A stretch of DNA of 64,000 nt from Tilletia caries (Eukaryota; Basidiomycota; Exobasidiomycetes; Tilletiales; Tilletiaceae). The stretch spans positions 1,178,001 to 1,242,000 of the forward strand of contig JALUTQ010000035.1 of the NCBI GenBank assembly GCA_032718865.1, in the 5' to 3' direction. A model generated the notes under the pieces. It ran no database searches. It was not told where the DNA came from and was given only the letters and a program-made list of their open reading frames with translations. Below are positions 1 to 11,237 of this stretch, piece by piece. The stretch's first letter is position 1, and each line of letters starts with the position of its first letter. The position numbers and the translations under genes are program-made.

Positions 1-660
1 CGGCGCCCGCAGTTTAGTTTAGTCACAGTTTAGCCACTTACTATCATTACAGTTAACTTAATTATGAGCCTTTCACTATACGTTACTTACAGTTATTTAT
101 AGTAACTTAAGCGCGTCTCAGTCACCCAATTCACGCAGTATCTGCCTCAAGATGTCTGGTACTATTCCATTTTGCCTTTAGGCACGTACTTTGCCGCCTC
201 CGAGCTCGCTCCTACATGTTTCCTCTCTTGACTACCTCCAAAGACTCATGCTTTTTGGTTATTTTTAGTTACTTGTTACAGTCATTATTAGTTACTGGGG
301 GCACAGTTGTTAATAGTTAACTGTTCCAGTTATTGTTAGTTACTGGATACAGTTATTAATAGTTGACTACTACAGTTGTGATTAGTTACTGTGCGCACTG
401 TGAGTAACTTTAAGTAGCTGTAAGTGACTATAAGTAGCTATAAGTTCGCACTGTAAGTAGCTGTGAGTAACTGTAAGTTGGGTCAAATCTTCGGCTTCCG
501 AACGGCAACTGCTAGTGACTATAAGTTACCGTGTCCGAACCCATACAGTTTAAGTTGACTTAATTTTTCCGGAGGCTCCGCCGCCCGCAGTTTAGTCACA
601 GTTTAACTAGATTAAGTTAACTTACCCGCAGTTGCAGTTAGGTAAGTTGGTAAGTTGCCG
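1..660. repeat. AT-rich block of short CAGTTA/TAGTTACT-type repeats
   Basis: This stretch is filled with degenerate copies of a short word (CAGTTATTGTTAGTTACTG and variants). Between about 240 and 400 the word reads AGTTAC/AGTTAA; from about 400 to 480 it switches to its reverse complement (GTAACTGTAAGT, GTAGCTGTAAGT), so the two halves could pair. The opening of the window (cccgcagtttagtttagtcacagttta) recurs in slightly shorter form near 583-606, giving a direct repeat around the block. No convincing coding sequence is present. It could be the subterminal repeat region of a DNA transposon or a decayed minisatellite; the window edge prevents a decision. Confidence 0.5.
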
Positions 661-886
661 AGCCTTGCCTGTTTGGCCTCTCATGTCCTCACTCATCTGA
701 CCGGCGCAGCCTTGGAGCAGAGCGAGGCGCTGCTTCAGGATCCTCAGGCGAACGAATATGGCCGGATGGTTTTTCCAATGGGCCCTTGTCGATGCGAGGC
801 TGAAGGTAGGAACAAGAAGAGACAGCGGATGTCAGCATCGATACCCTATCCATCGCAGCGCATGAGTCGTCTAGCTACTCACTCGT
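661..886. other. Non-coding stretch
   Basis: No gene or recognisable repeat was seen here. It separates the AT-rich repeat from a possible 3' exon on the minus strand. Confidence 0.4.
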
Positions 887-1111
887 TTAGAAAAAGTCGT
901 ATTCCTCGGGCTCCTTCTTGTCGATGAACTCGCCGTTGTATTCCAGGAAGGCCTTCCAGCTTGCGGTGGCCTGAGGGAACAGAGAGAGCGAAGAAAGCGC
1001 CTGGCCCATTTCCTCGGTCTCAAGGCCATGGCAAAACCATTGCCCGGTGATATCCAAGAGTTTGAGTTCCTGCGCGTATGATGGCATGGTCGGGAAACTT
1101 GCTGAAGGCAA
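887..1111 (-). CDS. Possible 3' exon or relic of an unknown gene
   Basis: A minus-strand reading frame of about 70 codons has a protein-like C-terminus: a segment around QELKLLDITGQWFCHG, then an acidic tail ending EYDFF and a TAA. Amino-acid use looks like real protein rather than low-complexity translation. No upstream exon could be linked with confidence because the region beyond 1212 degenerates into hexamer repeats. I do not recognise the family. It may be the remnant of a gene truncated by repeat expansion. Confidence 0.25.
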   Translation of the reverse strand: MPSASFPTMPSYAQELKLLDITGQWFCHGLETEEMGQALSSLSLFPQATASWKAFLEYNGEFIDKKEPEEYDFF

Positions 1112-1319
1112 TGGATGTGGTGGTGGTGATGGAGCTGACCGGTGACAAAAGTCTTTTCAGCGTGCTGCGCATGGATGAGATCAGGTGATGGACCGATGAT
1201 CATTCTAACCAAGAGCAGACAATCATCGGATCTGACCGGGATCTAAGCCGATGACACCAAAATATGCAATTTCAAAAATCAAGAATCAGTTTAATGGCGG
1301 AAAAATTGGCTTTCACGTA

Positions 1320-1505
1320 CTTCAGCCGGATGTCATCCATGCATCAGCTGATGACGGTCGGATGAGGGTCGGATTCGGAAGACATCCGGATGTATCTCAT
1401 CCGCCTCATCCACATCCGAGCTGAAACCAAAATCGGCCGCCTCATCCACATCCACATCCGATTGGTCGGATGATATGACATCCACATCCACCGGTCATCC
1501 ACACC
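1320..1505. repeat. Degenerate CATCCA/CATCCG hexamer repeat
   Basis: The words CATCCG, CATCCA and GGATGT recur many times over about 180 bp (for example ccgcctcatccacatccacatccg). This is a diverged hexanucleotide satellite with no coding potential; the frames through it give repetitive Met-Trp-rich translations. Confidence 0.6.
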
Positions 1506-2169
1506 CATGCCGACCACTGGAAGCAACAATGGCCCAGCAAAATCCTCTTGCAGGTGTTTTGGGATAGATCGTCAAGTCAGTTCGCTCGTGGTCGTCGAAT
1601 GTGCTGTAGGCAGAAAGTTGCGCTTCGTTTTGAGTGGGCGCCAGAGTGAGACACTGACGACAAGAAAAGAAAAAGTCCGCCCGATCTGTGCCCGATCCAA
1701 CAGCCTGATTACCAGAGAAATTCCACACAATCGGATTCCAAACCTCTCTCTCTACAGCTCCAGTGGCTGGGCAGGTTCATGCAGAAGGGTCGACTGTGGG
1801 CCCTGTGAAGTTTGGACGCGTTCCATTGTGTATCGATTGACTTTCAGACTGGAGGACTTGGAAGGGGGGGTGGTCTGTGCGGTGGAAACGAGTGGGAGCA
1901 AGTGGGACGAAACGAGCTAAGGAATCTGCACCGAAAAAACCCTCCGATATGGAGAGGCATCACTCAAAACTCCGGAAAGATTTTTGCTATGACCATGGAA
2001 TTTAAGGACCCACACCATTAATCCACAAGGTACCCACCACAGGGGTACTTAGGTAAGCGCACAGGTACCCACGCTCTGGTACCCTGGTATTGAGGTAGTC
2101 GCTACGAACTCCTTCCGCGGACTGCAGGCTGTCTGCTCCACGATAGCATACGCTCAGTCCTCTGTCCTC
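1506..2169. other. Intergenic region upstream of the KDZ gene
   Basis: No supported gene. From about 2028 to 2095 the sequence contains several near copies of a GGTACCCAC/GGTACC word, a short local repeat just upstream of the KDZ transposase start. Confidence 0.4.
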
Positions 2170-5100
2170 ATGAGTCAACGCTCCACGACTTCTTTCGACG
2201 AGGTTCTCGGCGGGGCGCGGGACTCAACCCGAGTCATTCCTGGTCGCAGTCTTGCTTTGCCATCATTTTCTGCGGCAACAGAACATTTGGAGACGAGGTC
2301 CAGCAATTCGAGACCGCTCGTCAGTTTTGTGAACTCCCTTCAACCCCTTCCAGCGCCGCTGCGCCACGAACGAGCAAGTGAAGGTCCTCGCTGCGGAGCA
2401 TCAAGGGCTGAAGGAAGTCGAATCCGTTCCTTGTTGCCACCCCCGCTGCCGAATCCGCTTTTTGAGCGCCTCCACGACGAGGGAAACGACAGCGCAATTT
2501 CAATCTCAGCTTGCCACCACATTCGACCTTGGCCCGACTGCCCAAGAAGAGACCAACTTCACCCACTTCGATGACCTCTTTTTTTGCCTCGGGACGGTCT
2601 CCCTCCCCTGCCAATTCTGAGGCAGAGCCTGTCAATGATTATGTGGAATTGCTTTTCCGATACAGGACAGCTCTTTGCGTGCGGCTGGACGACAGGTGCT
2701 GGGTAGTGGAAGGTGTACAAGATGACAACATCCCAGACGTGAGTTCTTAATCCTTGCCGCCGTCGAGACCGTTTAATGATGAATGTGATTTGTTCCAACT
2801 GTCCTTTCCATTCCCAGACTGGTGTATTTCATCATCTCTTTGTGCAGGAAGGCTCAGATAAGCTGTCCGCCAGCTGCGACTGCCGGAGGGGCAGGCAGCA
2901 CGAGCCATGCATTCACAAAGATGCAGTGCTAGAAGCTCTGCCTAGCTTCAAAGCGCAGCCAGTCATCTCCAGGCAAGGTGAGAACTTATGCCAATCCAGT
3001 CATAATTCATCATGCAATATGCATCAATCATTCATCAATGACTTGCTAATTAAACCACCTCTCTACACTTCTGGGTTTGTCAGCCAATCCAGCAGCTATT
3101 GAGATTGCCTCGGCTCTGCATGGTCGACACTCCTGGGTCTCGGTCATAGCATCGCAGACCATGTCCGGCGCCCAGCTTCTGCGTCACGACCAAAAGCGCA
3201 CGATCGTGTCGCTCGTGGGCCCGGACAAGTGGTGCTGCGATGCCTACGGATGCAGCGGTCGCGGGTCTCCCCCAGCAAGCTGCGTGCATCGAGGTCGTGC
3301 GAAAGCCTATTTGGAGCATGTGCTGGGTCGAGATGTGAATGATGTAGAAGAGAGCTCGGAGAGTGAGCTACAAGGTTAGTGTGGTCAAAACATCATGTTT
3401 GAACGAGACAGTAGCGAGACAGTGTTGTCAGTTGACAGTTGCTTCCTTTCCATTCATCTCCAGCTATTCATCAAGACGATGTCTTCGCTCGTGCACACCA
3501 CCAGCAGTTGTCATGCTCCTCAGCACCACGCAGGCTGCCGCGGTTCTGTCAGCTTCCTGCGGAGCTGAAGGAGGAGCCGCTGCTGGTGGCGGTGGACGAG
3601 CTTCCCGCTGTCCTGCGCTTCGAAGGAATTGGCCGGTGCGGATGCGGAAGGAGCTTCGATCCCTCCCAGCCAACCTCTACTCGCTCCTGTATGGTCTTCC
3701 ATACTCGTGGTGTGGTGAAGAGAGAGGTAGAGGTGCAGCAATGCACATGCAGACGACGCGGAGAGACCAGAACGATTGGACCAGATCTTGCGTCGTATCA
3801 GCTCTTCAATTGGTCTGTGGATCTGGTCTTCACACACGAGCTAATGAACTCCTATATTTCCCAGCTTGCTGCCTCCCCTACCCCACTTTCTGCATTCCAC
3901 ACCACCATCACAGACGCCTACATCGAGAATCACTGCGATATACACTTCGTCGCCAAATCCACATTCATCAAAGTCTACTTCGCGTTCGTCAGGCTGCAGG
4001 ATGTCAATGTTGCCTTTGCTTGCCCCTCTTGTGGCCCCAATCCATCTGCAATCATCGCCGATGGAGTGGTGTTGGCTCATAGCACGAAGCTTCGTCATAC
4101 GTTCCTTCAGCCTCCAACTACGCCTATTGGTCACACAAATACCCGAGCTATGCCCAACAAAGTACTCCAGCCATTGCCAATCTTGCCCCTGCGAACCGCT
4201 CTCCGCGAGGTTGCGGACAACCTGCTTCCTTTCACCAATGTGCAGCGCGCCATCTCTTTGTCCAGCTTCCGAGAATCGATGAAGAGTGCGAATCTACGCG
4301 GTCTCGCTCCTCAGCGTGAAGAGTTCCTCCGCCACCTCCAAACGTTCGTCGATTGCAGCTGTCGAAACGAGCTCCTTCGAAATACAGACCTTTCGTTCGC
4401 CTTACGATGCTTGTTTCGCGAGCTTGCTGCCGAAGAGGGCATTTGGCAAATGTGTCGTCCGATTTGCGTGGAGTCGTTGCAACAACTTTCGAGCAGTGCG
4501 GTCGAATTTCCCTCTGCAGCGTTCGCGAAAACCGCCACCACGCTTTCCCGCCATTCCCCCTCTCTCGGTCTCCTCGTCAGGTCGCTGCACGACTGCGGAA
4601 AGCACGAAGTCCAGCTTTACTCCCCCGTCGTCCACTCCATTCGAGACCTTCTCAGCTCAATAGCCAAGTTGGTGGGATTGCAGCACGTCATGTTCGGTAT
4701 CCCCAACCCCACCACCAGCCCAGACCAGCCCAACGAACCAATACAACCTGCATTCGATTCCCTTCGTCAGCCGAGCGTCCCCTACACACAGTCTGGATCC
4801 TTGTACGGCGCAGCTCGATGTCGTGACAGGCCTCTTTACCCCTGATTTGGGGAGAAGGCCGATCTAAACCATTCGGACGAGCAGCAGAGTTCTGGAGATG
4901 GTCCTGGTCCTTGCAGGAAGTTCTTCTCGGACTACGTGTCGCAGCGACAGACGGGCGGCATCATGGCGCTCTGGTGCCGTCACCTGGTGTGTGTTGGGTT
5001 CCACATCATTCCCAAGTGCGAGGGACGGAACGATGTCTTCTCTGCGGTGTTCACACACTGGCCCAAGCCACCCGACACGATCATCTACGACTTTGCCTGT

Positions 5101-5403
5101 CAACTGGCGCCGTACAGCCTCGCCAGGGAGCCTGCATTCTTCAAGAATGTCCTGTTTGTGGTGGACCAGATGCACCAACATGGTCATGCTACGTGCACAA
5201 CGTCTTCGTTTCTATCTACTTACATGAACACGAATCCAGAGCTCCAGAACATCAACAGCTCTGCCGCAGAATGTGGCAATGCAGGACTGTCCAGGATCAA
5301 GAAGTCCGTCTCCTACTGCAGCCAAGAACATGCGATGCTCCTGATCAAGCAGTTCCTAGGTGTATGGAACAGACGACGTATGCGTGCAATGTTAAAGGAA
5401 TGA
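2170..5403 (+). pseudogene. KDZ-type transposase gene with one in-frame TGA
   Basis: The product looks like a Kyakuja-Dileera-Zisupton (KDZ) transposase, a DDE-type DNA transposase common in basidiomycetes. Proposed exons: 2170-2319, 2354-2596 and 2622-2738 (joined by doubtful introns of 34 and 25 nt), then 2818-2977, 3084-3374 and 3464-5403, whose phases all agree. In order one sees a SWIM-like zinc motif (CDCRRGRQHEPCIH), a second Cys/His cluster (CCDAYGC...CVH), a CxC motif (QCTCRRRGE), a CPSCG...ADG motif and the KDZ core: GGIMALWCRH, GRNDVFSAVFTHW, IIYDFACQL, REPAFFKN, then an INSSAAECGN block. A single TGA at 4843-4845 interrupts the last exon; the same frame stays open and conserved on both sides. 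Either the copy is inactive or the stop is read through. No terminal inverted repeats were found. Confidence 0.75.
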
Positions 5404-5446
5404 AATGCATGAGATTGATTGAATGTGCATGTGAATTGTGAATCGT

Positions 5447-6908
5447 CTACAGCTGTGAGCTCGATCCTGATCCTCCCTCACCGTCGGCACGATTATGCTG
5501 GAGTTCCGCGATGCGCGAGAGAAGCTCGATCCGCTCTGCCTGCCATGTTGCTTTCTCTGCCGCATGTCTCGCAGCTTCCGCGACTTGATTCTCGCGATAG
5601 ACGGCAATGTCGGCGTGGAATTTATCGTGCATGGCGCGAGTCATGCTGTGCAGTACCGGACGAGCAGGATCGCATATGTTCTCGCTCGCCCAGACAACTT
5701 GCTTGTGCTTCTGCTTTCCGGGCTCCAACGTTGCCCAGGCGAGAAACATAGCCGTGTCCGTTCGTGCGGAAAGGTCAGCAGCCTGGAAGGGAAAACAATC
5801 GTCAGATGTGTAAGAATAATCTTCCTGTTGAGTTAATACTCGTGTCTCGTAACATACTCACGGACTTGATCACTCTCCATAGGGACCGGTTCAGAATCTT
5901 GCTTCTCTTTTTGGCGACAGGCTCCCTCTTAAAGTTTTTCACAGCATAATCGTGTGCATTGCCAAGGTTGTCTAGACAAAAGAAGTATGCTCAGCAAGTG
6001 TAGAAGCATTCAAGCGTCTAGAAATACTCACACCATATGTGATGCTGCTCTGAATCTTTCATCGGCCCAGTCTGGTCCTCGTCGTCTTCAGCGTTTGCAT
6101 TGTCTTCTGAAAGAAATATAAGATTCAGCATGGTCTAGAGGACAAAGAACGAGGTTGAAGTGCAATAAACTCACCAGCAGAGGGCTGCAGTCCGTTTTCC
6201 ACTCCTGCTCCCGCTGCTACTTCGGGTGATATTTGATCTGCCGCGGGAAGTGCTTCCCCTTCGATGTTTCCCACGTGGGATTCGCGATTTGTCTCATTGT
6301 TTAATGTATCGTTGCCATTTCCTGCTGCTGGACTGGTAGGTGCGGGACTGGGAGGATCGACGTCCGCGCCCTGAATCGCATTCGCGGGCGTACGCGCAAA
6401 AGATGGCATTGAAAGCTGCACATCAAGCTCGGCTGCTGCCTGAGCTGCTTGGGATGCTGTTTCGGCCAGGAGACGATCGACAGCGGCAATCGTGCTGGCG
6501 GCATCGAAAACCGCCGAAGATTCTCCCCCCTGCCGCGCAGCAGTGGACTCTGAGCCTGTCTGTGAGGTGCCGCGCGCGGGTCCAGGGGCGAGAGCGGGGT
6601 CTGGAGCGGGAGCAGGTGCTGGTGCGCCCGCGCTGGAGTCCTGCTGAGTTTCTGTAATGGGAGACGAAGATATTCAGCATTAAACCCGGTCCGTGACGCG
6701 TAAGACCTGTAACTGACTGCTCCTCTTCCTGCTGCAGGCGCACTGCGCCTTCAGAGCCTTCTGGGTTGGGTCGTCGGGGTCTGTGCAGCCTTTGTTGCAG
6801 CGAGGGGCTGGAAGGGAGAAACGGTCGTATACTCGTATCAGCATCATCGGGACATGGTTCACTCAGGCTGACGCGCTGCTCACCGCTCTTTGCCCTTTTG
6901 GTCGCCAT
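5447..6908 (-). CDS. Hypothetical protein, five exons, convergent with the KDZ gene
   Basis: Proposed exons in reading order: 6714-6908, 6175-6652, 6032-6106, 5862-5971 and 5447-5782. All junctions have GT/AG ends and phases agree, giving about 397 residues. The first half is low-complexity and rich in Ala, Pro, Glu and Gly. The second half contains a basic block (VKNFKREPVAKKRSK), a conserved-looking segment AMFLAWATLEP...VVWASENICDPARPV, and a C-terminal coiled coil rich in Ala, Glu and Arg. I do not recognise a domain. Its stop lies 43 bp from the end of the KDZ gene, tail to tail, so the two may be one mobile unit or the gene may be an unrelated nuclear coiled-coil protein. The first donor (GTTACA) is weak, so the first junction is the least certain. 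Confidence 0.6.
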
Positions 6909-7166
6909 CCTGCTGTCCTAGTCCTAGGGGATCGGTATTCGGTCTGTGGTTGCGCTGGAAGGAGGAATAGGTGACGGTCAGTGTCAAGCTGCTGTTGAAA
7001 CCCGCTTTCGCAAGTCTGTGCATCGAGAAGTACCCACAGGGTGGGTCCCTTGAAGATTCCAGCTCCCCGACTGTGAGTCCCTAATTGTCCGACTGATTGG
7101 GTACTTTATTTCCCCCTTTCTAGCGGCAAACTGTCCCGTCAGAGCTTCTCAGGCTTGGTCGATCCG
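6909..7166. other. Intergenic sequence before the inverted duplication
   Basis: No gene seen. It lies between the start of the minus-strand hypothetical gene and the outer edge of the left inverted-repeat arm. Confidence 0.4.
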
Positions 7167-7885
7167 AAGATGGGCGCGCCAACACCCGACTCCCGTCTCC
7201 CTTGTCAGGCGTGCGCTGAACGCTCAGATAGACGCTCATCAGCGCACCAGCGCTCGGACGGGGTTGAGACGATGGCTGAACTCGCTCTGCGACTCTCGTC
7301 CGCATCTCGGGTCCTGACCATGGTGAGCGCGAGCAACCTTTTCATGCACCTGATCCCGCCACCGCCCACCGCCTTCTTTTTTGGAAAACTTGGACGCCGC
7401 GCCCCGCGGCCGCGCGGAACAGCGAGACCAGCTTCGCGGATCGATTCGCAACCCGCACTTTTGCTCCGCAATCCGCCTGGCTCCGAGACCACGTTTCTTT
7501 TCGCAGTCCAACACTTTCAGCGGCCCTCGAGCCTTCGAGCCTCTTCCAAAAGGCAGGACCCGCCCGTCTGGGGAGTGCCAAGAACCATGGATGGCCTGCT
7601 AGCTTCTGGCTGCCCGCGCGGTCTGCGCGAAGGCGTCTTTCAGGCTGAACGTGATCGATAATCAAGGACGGACGCCAGAGTCGCCAGCACTTTCTTCCCA
7701 AATGAATGACGCCAGGCAGGCGCCCCCTCGAAGCTTGCCTGGATGCTTCTTCGTCCGCAAGCCAAGTTGCAAGATGGGATCAGATTTTTATCCCTGTAAC
7801 GTGTCTCACTTCAGCGCTTCAGCGCTCCAGCTGACACTCAATCTGAGGAGGCTCAATAATAAACATCTCATCGTCCATCACGCCG

Positions 7886-7895
7886 TATATAAATA
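7886..7895 (+). promoter_or_regulatory. TATA box of the first I66-like gene (left arm)
   Basis: TATATAAATA lies 107 bp upstream of the ATG at 8002 and is followed by a pyrimidine-rich leader, typical of strongly expressed fungal genes. The same box is present in the right-arm copy at about 15541-15550 in reverse complement. Confidence 0.6.
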
Positions 7896-8001
7896 GCGGG
7901 CTGACTTTCTTCCCCTTCTTCTTGACCTTCTGCTACCCTTGCTTCCTCACTTTCTGTCAACCTCCTTCCCTGCCCGTCCCCACAGCTTACATACCACAAA
8001 A

Positions 8002-8852
8002 ATGGCTCCCTCCGCCCTCCTCGACCTCAGCGCCCGCGGTACTGGCCTCGCTTACGGTGGATACACCATCCAGCTCCCTACGGGCAAGTACATCGGCCGC
8101 GCCGACTTCGAGACCCAAATCTACGCGCCCAAGCCCATTATCGTCCGCGACACGCCCTACGTGGTGAGTTTCTCTGCCTTCCTTTTTCTTGCTTCGCTTC
8201 GAAAACAGCCAGAAAGGCTGACCATTTTTTTTTTTCATGATGACGAGTAGTGGACCGTCAAGCCATTTGTCAACAAGGCCGGCAAGAAGCACTACAACCT
8301 CATCGCCGGTGCCGCAGCTGGCAAGTGGACCGCCGAGGGTAACAAGGTGTACGCCTTCGCCGCGCCCGTTTCCGGCCAGTCTAAGGCTACCGACTTGGTC
8401 CTCCAGAAGGCGCACAACGGGTACTAGTGCGTACCATCAGAGACGGGGGTTCGATTTTGATGGGCTTGGATCCGCTGACTTTTTCTGTCTATTCTTCTGG
8501 TCTGCTCTGGTGCGTCGCCTTGGGAATCGCGTCGTTGTCGAACAGCATCAAGCAGGCCAACGAGACCATTGCCGGAAATGCCAAGTCTGGCGCCTGGTAC
8601 GTCCACAAGCAGGACGAATTCTCGCCTGTGCTCGCCGGTGGTAAGGTAAGTCCGTTCGTCTCCCTTAGGACCCTGCGCGTCTCCAATGATTCATTCGAGG
8701 TCAGAACTGAAAACAGATGTTCTTCAAATCCGCAGGGCGCGTCCAAGGCCGTGCCTTTCAGCTTCGTGGCTCAGATCCCGATCGAGGGACCTGGTGGAAT
8801 TGCCCGGGATGTCGACAGCGTACCTGGCCCCGTCCAGATCGAGATCGTGTAA
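8002..8852 (+). CDS. Small beta-trefoil/I66-like protease-inhibitor-type protein, copy A (left)
   Basis: Exons 8002-8163, 8251-8426, 8546-8645 and 8736-8852 have GT/AG introns and consistent phases, giving 184 residues. There is no signal peptide. The N-terminal pattern GGYTIQLPTGKYIGR followed by APKPIIVR and a Trp-Thr-Val segment is like the first module of fungal serine-protease inhibitors of MEROPS family I66 (beta-trefoil, mushroom cospin type). A later AWYVHKQDEFSPVLAGG segment fits a further trefoil strand pair. In that family the loops bind trypsin-like proteases, often as cytosolic defence proteins; here the role is inferred from pattern only. A diverged paralogue follows at 9392, and both genes are copied in inverted orientation 6 kb away. 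Alternative: another beta-trefoil fold such as a lectin. Confidence 0.6.
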
Positions 8853-9391
8853 AGACAAAACCCCACAGACTTCGACGACAGCAGCGGACGGTATATTATA
8901 CCTTTGCTTCCTATCTTGGAAAAAGAAAATGGACATGGATCCTTCTTCCCATACCTGGAGCGGTGCAGTCCATCATTTCGCGGACGTCTTTGAGGTTTCA
9001 CGTGAAGGAAACGCGGACGGATCGCAACCATTGCTCCAATTTTGGATGTCATCAGAGTTGACGCCAGGCCCTCCTTCGATGCGACTAGAGATTTTGATAC
9101 AGTTGAGATGTCGGATGAGGACGACTGGATCGAGTGCCTGCACTTGCTTCGGCGCAATTTGGGCCACTGCGCAGGGGAGGGAAGATGCGACTGTTAACTT
9201 CTCATTTCAGCTGTTGATTTATCACAGCCACATCGATACGTCAAAGAGAAGGGTCGCGTCCTCATCCTTTATAACTAACCCCTGCGACCCCTTCTATCCA
9301 CCTGTTGTCCCATTCTCATCCCTCTTTCCCACCCCCCCTTGCACCCCCTTTCACCCCATCTCCACAGCGTATCCAGCAGAAGAAACAAACA

Positions 9392-10223
9392 ATGGCACTG
9401 CTCAACTCTCTTCATCGCAGTACCGGCCTGCCCAAGGGCGACTACACCATCCAGCTCCCCACGGGCAAGTACATCGGCCGCGCCGAGATCGAGTCCGAAA
9501 TCTTCGCGCCCAAGCCGATCGTCGTCCGCAGCACGCCGTTCGTGGTGAGTCATCTCCCTCTCCCTTCGCTTGGGACACCGAAAGTTCCAATCCGGGATGA
9601 GGCGACTGACTCGAAAAGTTGCTTTTTGTGTCGATGTGTGGGGTAACACCAGTGGACCGTCCAACCCATCAAGGTCAAGGACGGTCTGGAGCGCTACAAC
9701 ATCCTTCCCGGTAGTGATGCGGCAGGCCACTGGACGGCCCAGGGCGATGGCGTCTACGCCTTCGCGGCCAAAGTTCCAGGTCAGGACGAGGCTTCCGAGT
9801 TGATCCTCCAAAAAGCCCGGGCGGGCGGGTACTTGTGCGTATAAGCCGGGAAGGCGGACACTCCATCTGCTACGCGATTTGTCTGAGAGATCCAGCTGAC
9901 GTCTTCGATGATCTCTTGAACGAGGTTCTTCTTCGTACCTTCGCCTTGCTGGTATGTTCGGTTCTTGTGTCCGACAGCATCAAGCAGGCCAACGAGACTG
10001 TCGCTGGGCACGCCAAGTCCGGCGCCTGGTACGTCTACAAGCAGGACGAGTTCTCGCCCGTCTTCGCCGGTGGCAAGGTGAGAGTCTGTTTTTGTCCTCC
10101 CGTCGTGCGGTCATGACTGACAAAATACGATACTTCCCCGTACATGTACAGGGCGCGATTATGGCGGTGCCTTTCACCTTCGTGGCGCAGAAGAAGACCA
10201 AGGGCACCAACGGAATCGCTTGA
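9392..10223 (+). CDS. Small beta-trefoil/I66-like protein, copy B (left)
   Basis: Exons 9392-9544, 9653-9834, 9978-10077 and 10152-10223 give 168 residues, with the same intron positions as the upstream gene, so the pair arose by tandem duplication. The N-terminus (GDYTIQLPTGKYIGRAEIE), the APKPIVVR strand and the AWYVYKQDEFSPVFAGG segment are shared. The last exon is shorter, ending at NGIA and lacking the C-terminal extension of copy A. A TTTATAAC TATA-like box lies near 9268, about 120 bp before the ATG. No signal peptide is seen. A function as a cytosolic protease inhibitor is an inference from resemblance to family I66. Confidence 0.6.
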
Positions 10224-11237
10224 GGTATCCGCAGCGTGCCCGGCCTTCCCTAGGTCGAGGTCGGGTGAGCGAAGATCCGAGGTCATGGACGGTCGAAATG
10301 GATCGCCTCCTCTTTTTCCTTCTTCATGGCGTGCCGGAGCCGGCTCAATCCCACCCACCTCACCATTGTCTTTCCTTCACTCACCTGCTTGTTGAATTCC
10401 AGCCGGCTTCGTCCAGATTTTTACGGAGTCTTGACCACCAATCTTTCACGCACTATGCAACGGGAATCCATCCCACAGGATTTGATCAGCACAGCCAGTC
10501 TTGCAGTTGCATACGGGAAAGAGACGTTGAGAGCGTGAGAAAAAAACACATTTACATGAGTGCGACGACGGCTGACTTCCACCTCACCCATCTCAGTTGC
10601 CATATTCTTTCCACTCTCGTGTCTTCTGCCTTCACTTCCATCCTCTCGTTCTACAGTCTACGGCGCCTCGCTGTTCTCTCCCTTTCCAGCTATACTCGCG
10701 CACAGACAGCCGACGACCTCGGCCACGCTGATGAGGACGGTCTCACTCGGCTCAGGGGCAGAGCCGACGCGAATTGTCTGTCATGTATGCAAGGTACGAT
10801 GAGCATTGAGTTGGTGCTTTGAGTAGAAGTCGGATCCCATACATATGCAACACGGAGGGCTGACTTCCACCTTGCCATCTCCTTCGCGATATCAATTCCA
10901 CCGCGGCTCGTTGCCTTCACTTCATTGCTTCATCCGCTTCTCATTCTACTTAGTAGACCGTCTCGCTGATCTCTCTCTTTCCAGCTACTCATTTACATGT
11001 CCGCCCACCCGGCTTTCCACCTTTCTCCCAAGTCCCACACTTCCTCCTCTTCCATCGCGCTCGTTTGATTACTCCTCGCTCTCGCCCATTACATACCCTC
11101 ATCTCTTCCTCAGAAACCCCGACCCTCAAGCAGGTTATCGACCACGCCGCTCTCTGCCACACCCAGTCTTCTCTCCTTCTTCCCTCCCGCATCCCCTCTA
11201 GACACTCATTGTCGCTTACCTTCCCCTTCGTCCTAAA
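10224..11237. other. Arm end, inversion junction and protease promoter
   Basis: No gene supported. The duplicated arm ends at 10895. A block beginning GCTGACTTCCACCT and ending TTTCCAGCTA occurs at about 10569-10702 and again, diverged, at about 10859-10986, so a local tandem duplication straddles the junction. From 10896 the sequence is the unique 5' region of the M43 protease: pyrimidine-rich, with no obvious TATA box. Confidence 0.5.

Larger units (their letters stand above)
7167..10895 (+). repeat. Left arm of a large inverted duplication
   Basis: This segment is repeated in reverse complement at about 12580-16278. Homology starts near a cgaagatgggcg word shared with the right arm (close to 16275) and stops sharply after gcgatatcaa at 10895. 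The arms are near-identical by eye, with scattered single-base changes and small indels, including an extra 20 bp near 7230 here, a 10-bp difference in the first gene and a diverged patch near 9155-9245. The arm carries two tandem four-exon genes for related small proteins and their promoters. About 830 bp of gene-free 5' sequence (7167-8001) includes a GC-rich patch and ends in a TATA box. Confidence 0.9.
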
